From contig JBLMWU010000283.1 in the NCBI GenBank assembly GCA_050257395.1, forward strand, positions 1 to 39,328: 39,328 nt of DNA, given 5' to 3'. The DNA is from JAIRTY01 sp050257395 (GTDB taxonomy: Bacteria; Actinomycetota; Actinomycetes; Streptosporangiales; Streptosporangiaceae). The notes beneath the pieces were generated by a model. The model did not search any database. It worked only from the letters and a program-made list of their open reading frames with translations, and was not told the origin of the DNA. Shown piece after piece: positions 14,971 through 20,855 of this stretch. The position numbers and the translations under genes are program-made. The stretch's first letter is position 1. The number at the start of each line of letters is the position of its first letter.

Positions 14971-15744
14971 TCAGCCTGCCGGGGCCAGGGTCGCGACGAA
15001 GTCGTAGGCTGCCATCGGGCCCAGCAGCTGGAGACTGATCCGGCCCTCCCACTCCCGGGCGAGCTCGCTCAGGGCCTGCTCGAGGTCGTCCTGCCGGGCC
15101 GTCTCCACCAGCACCGCGACGTGCACGGCGTCCTCTTCGTGGGTCGGCTCCCGCACGTTGCTGGCCACGCAGTACGGCTCCAGCACGTCGCCGACGCGGC
15201 GGGTGTCCTGCTCCCGCTTGGCCGCGACCGCCTGGTTCACCAGCTCGCCGAGCCGGATCCGCAGGTCCCGGGTGGCGTCCTCGTCCCCGGCCGCCTTGAT
15301 CTGCTGCCGCAGCTCATCCGCCTGCGGGTTCTCCGACAGCACCTCGCTCAGCACCGCGTCTTCCACGTAGCGGCCCTTGACCACGTACTGCGCCTTGCCT
15401 TCCAGCTCGCGCAGCGCGGCCGCGAACTCGTCGTGGTGCGGGCTGAGCAGTTCCTCTGTCACCGCCTCTTCGCTGGTCACCGCAGCGCCGAAGCGCAGCG
15501 GCAGCACCGGCGCCTCCGCCGCCGTGCGGTCCAGCAGCTCCTCGTGGGCCATCAGGTCCTCCGGCCGCCCCAGCGGGCCGCTGGTGTCGATGTCGCTGAC
15601 CAGCGCGCTGATGTCGCCGTGGCGGATCATCCGCACCGGGGCCGGTGGGTCACCGACCCCGTCGACCTCGGCCGTGAACTCAATGTCCGCGGGCGCGATC
15701 CCGTAGACGTAGCAGGCCATGTCCTGCCCCGATTCCGCCGGCAT
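14971..15744 (-). CDS. gvpF: Gas vesicle protein GvpF/GvpL family (first copy)
   Basis: Protein of 257 residues. ACYVYGIAPAD opens the N-terminal domain. The middle has HEELLDRTAAEAPVLPLRFG and QYVVKGRYVEDAVLSEVL, and the end MAAYDFVATLAPAG; all match GvpF/L. Known GvpF localises to the inner face of the shell and contacts GvpA. The ATG at the distal end of GGAGGAGGACTGAC is preferred because of that strong ribosome site and its position one base after the gvpA stop. The ATG eight codons later (MACYVYG) is a fair alternative. Paralogous to the second GvpF/L gene of the operon but with much lower Ala content. Confidence 0.92.
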   Translation of the reverse strand: MPAESGQDMACYVYGIAPADIEFTAEVDGVGDPPAPVRMIRHGDISALVSDIDTSGPLGRPEDLMAHEELLDRTAAEAPVLPLRFGAAVTSEEAVTEELLSPHHDEFAAALRELEGKAQYVVKGRYVEDAVLSEVLSENPQADELRQQIKAAGDEDATRDLRIRLGELVNQAVAAKREQDTRRVGDVLEPYCVASNVREPTHEEDAVHVAVLVETARQDDLEQALSELAREWEGRISLQLLGPMAAYDFVATLAPAG

Positions 15745-15745
15745 G

Positions 15746-16141
15746 TCAGTCCTCCTCCCGGCGGCGCCGGCGCGAGGAGGAGGCCTCCTCGCCATCGCCG
15801 CCGCTGAACTCGCGGAGCTTGTCCCCGGCCGCTTCCAGCGCGCCCTTGGTCTTGTGCTTGGCCCCGCCTTCCTGCATGTCACCCAGCAGCCCCGGCAGGT
15901 CCTGCTTGTCGTGGGAGATGTCGAGCCGGTTCACCGCCTCGGCGAACCGCAGATAGGTGTCCACGCTCGCCACCACCACCCGGGCATCGATGGTCAGCAG
16001 TTCAATGCCGACCAGCGACACCCGCACATAAGCGTCGATCACCAGGCCCTTGTCCAGAATCGTGTCGATCACGTCGGCCAGGCTGCTCGACGTCGGCCGG
16101 TCCACGGCTGCCCCGCCGGCCGGCTGCATCGCACTCGTCAT
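15746..16141 (-). CDS. gvpA: Major gas vesicle shell protein GvpA
   Basis: Protein of 131 residues. The core (about 19-70) SLADVIDTILDKGLVIDAYV, RVSLVGIELLTIDARVVVAS, VDTYLRFAEAVNRLDI is close to canonical GvpA, the rib protein that packs into the gas-permeable wall. It is longer than cyanobacterial GvpA (about 70 residues): the C-terminal 60 residues are charged and end in SSSRRRRREED. Long C-termini occur in actinobacterial versions. It stands third in the operon, 36 bp after the SRPBCC gene. No separate promoter is evident in that gap. Confidence 0.93.
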   Translation of the reverse strand: MTSAMQPAGGAAVDRPTSSSLADVIDTILDKGLVIDAYVRVSLVGIELLTIDARVVVASVDTYLRFAEAVNRLDISHDKQDLPGLLGDMQEGGAKHKTKGALEAAGDKLREFSGGDGEEASSSRRRRREED

Positions 16142-16177
16142 TCACTCGCTCCTTCGGATCGCGGCCGCGGCGGCCGG

Positions 16178-17263
16178 TCAGGCCCTGGCCCGCCGGGACC
16201 TGGCCGGTGCCGGGCGGCGGGACCGGCCGCGGCCCGCGCCCACCGGCTCTTCGTCCGGCTCTTCCTCTGGCTCCTCTGCCTCCGGCTCTTCCTCGTACTC
16301 CTCGTCCCGGTCCTGGATCTCCTCGTCTTCGTCCCGGTCCCGGGTCTCCGCGCGGTCCTCGTCCTCGGCGTAGCCCTCGTCACCGGACTCGTCCTCGCCG
16401 GGCTCACCGCCCTGCTGCTCCTCCCGCAGCGCGGTCTCGTGGTCACGGACCACTTCGCCGTCCTGGATCTCGCCGCGCCAGCCCTCGATCTCGTCGGGGC
16501 GCAGGATGGCCTGGGTCATGACGTGCCGCCGGAAGTGCTTGAGCTCCAGCCGTGCCCGCCGGCCCTGGGCCCGCCAGATGTTGCCGGTCTTCTCGAAGAG
16601 CCCCTGCGGGTGGTACTCGAGGACCAGCACCACCCTGGTCAGCTCGGGCGCCAGCTCGTGGAAGGTGACCGCCCCGTCGACGGACCCCTTGGCCCCCTTG
16701 GAGCGCCAGACGATCCGCCGGTCCGGGACCTGCTGGGTGATCGTGGCGTTCCATTCCCGGTGGGACCAGAACACCTGGGCCTTCCAGTGGAGCTTCTCGT
16801 CTGCCTCCTGGTCGACGTTTTCGACCTTCTTCATGAAGCTCGGGAAGTCCCGGAACTGCGTCCACTGGTTGTAGACGAGGCTGACCGGGGCGCCGACGTC
16901 GATCGTCTCGATGATGTTGGTGACCTTGTTCTTCTTGCCTTTGCCGCCCTTGCCGCCCTTGCCGCCGCCGAACAGGCTGCCGACCTTGCTCTTGAGGCCG
17001 GACAGGCCCGCGCCGGCCATGGCCCGCGCCGGGGACTTGCCCTCGGCCAGGTCCTTCGCCCCGGTGACCGCGGCCATCAGGCCCGGCCCGCCGTGCTCGG
17101 CGTAGTCAGTGAGCCGCCCGGCCGCGCCGCTGACCCGCTCGCGGGCCGCGTCCAGCGCCCGGTCGCCCGCCGCGCTGACCAGGTTCCGCAGTTCATCCTT
17201 GAGGCGCTCGGCCGGCCCGTTGCCAGTCACCGTCCGCAGCGCACGCTTGGTCGGGGTCGCCAT
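16178..17263 (-). CDS. SRPBCC (cyclase/dehydrase) protein of the gas vesicle operon
   Basis: Protein of 361 residues. A helical N-terminus with a Gly/Lys linker (GGGKGGKGGKGKKNK, about 100-115) leads to an SRPBCC lipid/ligand-binding domain (about 117-260: IIETIDVGAPVSLVYNQWTQ, FRDFPSFMKKVENV, FEKTGNIWRAQGRRARLEL). The last 100 residues are highly acidic, then Arg-rich. Such proteins sit in Streptomyces gvp clusters (named GvpZ there), but their role is unknown. The ATG follows GGAGGTGA at good spacing; a GTG three codons upstream overlaps the previous stop and is the alternative. The domain may bind a hydrophobic ligand or shell surface, which is inference. Confidence 0.85.
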   Translation of the reverse strand: MATPTKRALRTVTGNGPAERLKDELRNLVSAAGDRALDAARERVSGAAGRLTDYAEHGGPGLMAAVTGAKDLAEGKSPARAMAGAGLSGLKSKVGSLFGGGKGGKGGKGKKNKVTNIIETIDVGAPVSLVYNQWTQFRDFPSFMKKVENVDQEADEKLHWKAQVFWSHREWNATITQQVPDRRIVWRSKGAKGSVDGAVTFHELAPELTRVVLVLEYHPQGLFEKTGNIWRAQGRRARLELKHFRRHVMTQAILRPDEIEGWRGEIQDGEVVRDHETALREEQQGGEPGEDESGDEGYAEDEDRAETRDRDEDEEIQDRDEEYEEEPEAEEPEEEPDEEPVGAGRGRSRRPAPARSRRARA

Positions 17264-17268
17264 CGTCC

Positions 17269-17961
17269 TCACCTCCGGGTCCGCCGGACGGGTGCCCCGG
17301 CGCGGCTGCCAGCCGCCCGCACGGCGCGTCCCGTCGCCCGCACGGGCTGGTCCTCGTCGTCTTCGCCTTCGCCGCCGCGGTCACGGCGCTGGCCGTTGCC
17401 GCTGCCGCGCCGGGCGGTGCCGGTCCCGCCCCGGCGGGACCTGGTGGCCCGGGGAGCCGGCTCGTACTCCTCGTCCGCCTCGTCCGTAACCTCTTCGTCC
17501 GCGGCCTCTTCGTCTGGGGCCTCTTCGTCCGGGGCCTCTTCGTCCGTGGCCTCGTCGCCGGCGCGCCGCGCCCGCCGGGCCCGGCCGGCGGGCTCTTCGT
17601 CCTCGTCCTCCCGGCCGTCCTCGTCCGCGGGGTTGCGCAGTGCTTCGGCCCGCTCGTGGACCCGGTCGCTCAGGGCGTTGATCCGGCTGCTGACGGCAGC
17701 CTTGGCCGCCGCCTTGCCGACCGGCAGCAGCTCGCCGCCGATCAGCCCGGTCACTTCACCCAGCTCCGGCGAGACCTTGCCCAGCACGTCGGCCGAGCCC
17801 AGCAGCTTCGTGCCCCGCCGCAGCAGCTGGCCCGGGATCCCGCCGCCGAGGCCGCCGGCCATCGCGGCGCCGCTCAGCATCATGGCCATGCGCATCTTCC
17901 GGCGCCGGCCCAGCAGGTAGCCCGCGCCGACTGCCACGGCAACCCGTGTTCCGCTCTTCAT
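17269..17961 (-). CDS. GvpY-like acidic protein, first gene of the gas vesicle operon
   Basis: Protein of 230 residues. The N-terminus has a hydrophobic stretch (about 5-45: VAVAVGAGYLLG, then RRRKMRMAMMLSGAAMAGGL) that could insert in or associate with a membrane. A helical middle (SELGEVTGLIGGELLPVGKA-like region) is followed by an acidic repeat DEEAPDEEAPDEEAADEE and an Arg/Gly-rich end. Related genes in Streptomyces gvp clusters are called GvpY and are often mislabelled as DNA primase. The ATG follows GGGGAGGAATGTC. It heads the operon downstream of the proposed stress-sigma promoter. Function is unknown. Confidence 0.75.
   Translation of the reverse strand: MKSGTRVAVAVGAGYLLGRRRKMRMAMMLSGAAMAGGLGGGIPGQLLRRGTKLLGSADVLGKVSPELGEVTGLIGGELLPVGKAAAKAAVSSRINALSDRVHERAEALRNPADEDGREDEDEEPAGRARRARRAGDEATDEEAPDEEAPDEEAADEEVTDEADEEYEPAPRATRSRRGGTGTARRGSGNGQRRDRGGEGEDDEDQPVRATGRAVRAAGSRAGAPVRRTRR
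17491..17550. repeat. 15-bp tandem repeat, four units, in the gvpY-like gene
   Basis: Four units of CTCTTCGTCCGNGGC follow one another with one or two differences between units. On the coding strand each gives a five-residue DEEAP-like unit, making the acidic tract. Its perfect in-frame period means copy number can change without breaking the gene. Confidence 0.85.
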
Positions 17962-18072
17962 GACATTCCTCCCCGCCGCCTCGTCTGCGGCTGTGCCCCC
18001 TGGCGGCGGTCCCGGAGTCCTGTCATGCCCCGGGTGCGCCCCCACGCTGGTCGTTCATGGGATTCACCCCGG

Positions 18073-18097
18073 TTACCCCCGGTTTGCCGGCTAAAAC
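18073..18097 (-). promoter_or_regulatory. Stress-sigma (SigB-like) promoter of the gas vesicle operon
   Basis: On the minus strand GTTTT (18097-18093) is followed, after 14 bases, by GGGTAA (18078-18073). This fits the GTTT-N14/16-GGGTA pattern of actinobacterial general-stress (SigB-type) promoters. It lies about 110 bp before the ATG of the gvpY-like gene and is the only good promoter seen there. Stress or osmotic control of the operon is inferred from this match. Confidence 0.5.
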
Positions 18098-18229
18098 AGC
18101 ACACGCACTGAAACGACCAGGGCATCTACGGTTTCGGCATGATTGATTACTGAGCGTCATATAATTCGGCCGCCCAGCCGATGGCCCGGTGAGCGTTAAG
18201 AGGGTGACTCAGGAAAGCCAGAGTGAATG

Positions 18230-18243
18230 GCGTTAAATAACGC
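18230..18243. promoter_or_regulatory. Perfect 14-bp palindrome, possible operator
   Basis: GCGTTA and TAACGC arms surround two A residues. It is AT-rich in a GC-rich background and lies in the intergenic region upstream of the gvp operon, about 270 bp from its first ATG and about 50 bp past the end of the dienelactone hydrolase gene. The regulator is unknown. Confidence 0.35.
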
Positions 18244-18290
18244 TGAGCGCCGCGGGGGACGCACCGGGGAGAACGGCCCGGCCGGCCCCG

Positions 18291-19007
18291 CTAGGCGGCG
18301 GGCTCGCGGACGGGCAGGTGGCGGCGGAGGAATTCCTCGGTTCGCTGCCAGGCGCGGCTGGCCGGCTCCGGTTCGTAGAACATGGGCGCCTTGCGGTTGT
18401 GGAAGGCGTGCCCGGCGTCCTCCTCGACGTGGATCTCCACGTTCGGGTGGCCCGCGGCGGCGTCCTCCACCTGCCGGACCTTGTCCCGCGGGATGTACGG
18501 GTCGCTGCCGCCGAAGTGGAGCTGCAGCGGGCAGCTGATGCTGGCGAGCGCGGCGGTCTGGTCCGGCACGCCGGAGCCGTAGAACGAGATCACCGCGTCC
18601 GGGCTGGTCTGGGCGGCCGCCAGGTAGGCGAACGTGCCGCCGAAGCAGAACCCGATGATGCCGGCGCCGCCGTCCGCCTCGGCCAGCCCGGCGAGGTGGG
18701 CGAACGCGGCGACCGTGTCGGACACCCCGGTGCCGGCGTCGAAACGGGACGCGAGGGCCAGCGACTCGGACAGCCCTTCCTCGTTGTGCTCGGACGCCCA
18801 GCCCGGCTTCAGCCGCCAGAACAGGTCCGGCGCGCCGACCACGTAGCCGAGCCCGGCCAGGTCCCCGGCGACCGCCTGGATGTAGTCGCTGATCCCGAAG
18901 ATCTCCTCGATCAGCAGCAGCCCCGGGCCGTGGCCGGCGGCGGGCAGCCAGACGGTCAGGTCGAACGATCCGTCCGGGGTGGCGACAGACTCGACGCGCT
19001 GATGCAT
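18291..19007 (-). CDS. Dienelactone hydrolase family protein
   Basis: Alpha/beta-hydrolase of 238 residues. The nucleophile elbow is GFCFGG with Cys121 in place of the usual Ser, as in carboxymethylenebutenolidase. Asp169 (GGSDPYIP) and His200 (DAGHAFHN) complete a Cys-Asp-His triad, and Glu36 in LIEEIFGIS matches the residue that gates the Cys in this family. Reaction: hydrolysis of a lactone or similar ester; in classical members, dienelactone to maleylacetate. No aromatic-ring cleavage genes are nearby, so the substrate may be different. AGGAGGGCC precedes the ATG. It lies alone, 74 bp before the trehalose operon end. Confidence 0.9.
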   Translation of the reverse strand: MHQRVESVATPDGSFDLTVWLPAAGHGPGLLLIEEIFGISDYIQAVAGDLAGLGYVVGAPDLFWRLKPGWASEHNEEGLSESLALASRFDAGTGVSDTVAAFAHLAGLAEADGGAGIIGFCFGGTFAYLAAAQTSPDAVISFYGSGVPDQTAALASISCPLQLHFGGSDPYIPRDKVRQVEDAAAGHPNVEIHVEEDAGHAFHNRKAPMFYEPEPASRAWQRTEEFLRRHLPVREPAA

Positions 19008-19081
19008 GGCGGGCCCTCCTGGTCGGCCGCGAAGCGGCGCAGACGGCTCCGGGTAGCCCCCCGCCCGGGAGTTTTACGCCA

Positions 19082-20833
19082 CTACGGTAGCTCTGGCGAG
19101 GTTTCGATGACGGCGAACGACGATCCTGGCAGCAGCACCTCGTCCCCGTGCAGGGTGACCCCGGGGGCGGAGGCGGCCAGCACCGACACCGCCCGGCCGC
19201 CGAGCGGCAGCCGCTGCTCCGCGGGCCCGAGGACGGCGGCGATCCGCAGCGCTCCCCGCTCGGTCACCAGCCACCGGCCGTCCTCGTCCCAGCGGGCCCG
19301 CACCCGGTCCAGCCGCGGGTCGGTCAGCTCGGGCCGGGCCCGGCGCAGCGCGATCAGCTCGGTGTACCAGGCCAGCAGCTCGCGGTGGCCGTCGCGGCCG
19401 GGCTCGGCCCAGTCCAGCTTCGAGCGCGCGAAGGTGGCCTCGTCCTGCGGGTCGGGCACCGCGGACCCGGCCCACCCGTGCGCGGCGAACTCCGCCCGGC
19501 GGCCCTCGGCGACCGCCCGGGCCAGCCACTGCTCGGTGTGGTCGGTGAAGTACTGCCACGGGGTGCCCGCCCCCCATTCCTCGCCCATGAAGAGCATGGG
19601 CGGGTAGGGGGCGGTGAGGACCAGCCCCGCGGCCACCCGGGCCAGCGCCGGCGTCAGCGAGGCGGTGACCCGGTCCCCGGTGGCCCGGTTGCCGATCTGG
19701 TCGTGGTTCTGCAGGTAGCCGAGGAACCGGTGGGCGGGTGTGCGCAGCGGGTCCACCGGCCGCCCGTGGCTGCGGCCGCGGAACTGAGACCAGCCGCCGT
19801 CGTGCCGGAACACCCGGGTGAGGGTGCGGGCCAGCACCGCCAGCGGCCCGAAGTCGCAGTAGTAGCCCTGCCGCTCGCCGGTGACCGCGGCGTGCACGGC
19901 GTGGTGGAAGTCGTCGGACCACTGCGCGGTCAGCCCGTAGCCGCCCGCGTCCCGCGGCGTGACCAGGCGGGGGTCGTTGAGGTCCGACTCGGCGATCAGC
20001 AGCAGTTCCCGGCCGGTGGCAGCGGCCAGCGCCGCCGTCTCGGCGGCGAGCTCCTCCAGCAGCGGGATGGCCCGGTGGTCACCGAACGCGTGCACCGCGT
20101 CCAGCCGCAGCCCGTCGAGGTGGAAGTCGCGCAGCCACATCAGCGCGTTGCCGATCAGGAAGTCCCGCACCTCGTCGGACCCGGGCTGGTCCAGGTTCAC
20201 CGCCGGGCCCCAGGGCGTGACGTGGGCGTCGGTGAAGTAGGGGCCGAAGTCGGCCAGCCGGTTGCCGATGCCGACGTGGTTGTAGACCACGTCCAGCAGC
20301 ACGCCCAGCCCGCGCGCGTGGCAGGCGTCCACGAACCGCTTCAGCCCGTCCGGCCCGCCGTAGGGCTCGTGCACGGCCCACAGGCAGATGCCGTCATAGC
20401 CCCAGCCGTGCCGGCCGGGGAAGGCGGCCACCGGCATGACCTCGACCAGATCGGCCCCGAGGCTGACCAGGTGGTCGAGCCGGCCGATCGCGGCGTCGAA
20501 CGTGCCCTCGGGCGTGAAGGTGCCGATGTGCAGCTCGTACAGCACCGCGCCGGGCAGCGGGACGCCCCGCCAGCCCTGATCGGCCCAGGTGTACGCGGCG
20601 TGGTCGTAGCCGCGGCTGGGCCCCTGCGGGCCAGCCGGCTGGCGCGGCGAGCGCGGGTCCGGCAGCAGGTCGCCCCCGTCCAGCCGGAACCCGTAGTCCA
20701 CCCCGGCCCCGGCAGCGGGCACGTCGGCCGCCCACCAGCCGACCGGGCCCGCGGGCGCCATCGGGTGGCTCTCCCCCGCCACCTCCGCGTCCACCCGCCC
20801 CGCCGCCGGGGCCCAAACCCGCAGTTCGCTCAC
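19082..20833 (-). CDS. treZ: Malto-oligosyltrehalose trehalohydrolase
   Basis: Second enzyme of the TreY-TreZ pathway; it hydrolyses the alpha-1,4 bond next to the terminal trehalose, releasing free trehalose. Length is 583 residues. An N-terminal carbohydrate-binding beta domain (1-90) leads to a GH13 barrel with Asp245 (GLRLDAVHAF, nucleophile), Glu282 (LLIAESDLND, acid/base) and Asp378 (LQNHDQIGNR). HGWGYDGICLWAVHEPYGGP is a TreZ hallmark. Start is GTG. It is third in the glgX-treY-treZ row, 22 bp after treY. Confidence 0.96.
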   Translation of the reverse strand: MSELRVWAPAAGRVDAEVAGESHPMAPAGPVGWWAADVPAAGAGVDYGFRLDGGDLLPDPRSPRQPAGPQGPSRGYDHAAYTWADQGWRGVPLPGAVLYELHIGTFTPEGTFDAAIGRLDHLVSLGADLVEVMPVAAFPGRHGWGYDGICLWAVHEPYGGPDGLKRFVDACHARGLGVLLDVVYNHVGIGNRLADFGPYFTDAHVTPWGPAVNLDQPGSDEVRDFLIGNALMWLRDFHLDGLRLDAVHAFGDHRAIPLLEELAAETAALAAATGRELLLIAESDLNDPRLVTPRDAGGYGLTAQWSDDFHHAVHAAVTGERQGYYCDFGPLAVLARTLTRVFRHDGGWSQFRGRSHGRPVDPLRTPAHRFLGYLQNHDQIGNRATGDRVTASLTPALARVAAGLVLTAPYPPMLFMGEEWGAGTPWQYFTDHTEQWLARAVAEGRRAEFAAHGWAGSAVPDPQDEATFARSKLDWAEPGRDGHRELLAWYTELIALRRARPELTDPRLDRVRARWDEDGRWLVTERGALRIAAVLGPAEQRLPLGGRAVSVLAASAPGVTLHGDEVLLPGSSFAVIETSPELP

Positions 20834-20855
20834 TGGCGCACCATCCGTGTGCCGC

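Larger units (their letters stand above)
17962..18290. other. 329-bp intergenic region upstream of the gas vesicle operon
   Basis: No gene is seen. It holds the stress-sigma-like promoter for the gvp operon, an AT-rich block at about 18090-18250 with a plus-strand TATAAT (18160-18165), and the palindrome GCGTTAAATAACGC. A shorter AGCGTTAA (about 18192-18199) repeats part of it. The region lies between the gvp operon start and the end of the dienelactone hydrolase gene, both on the minus strand. A short transcript from the TATAAT is possible but has no clear -35. Confidence 0.6.

Noticed and set aside
16940..16972. Short TTGCCGCC-type repeats in the SRPBCC gene as a structural repeat
   Set aside because: They simply encode the Gly/Gly/Lys linker and are irregular. 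No evidence of a separate element.
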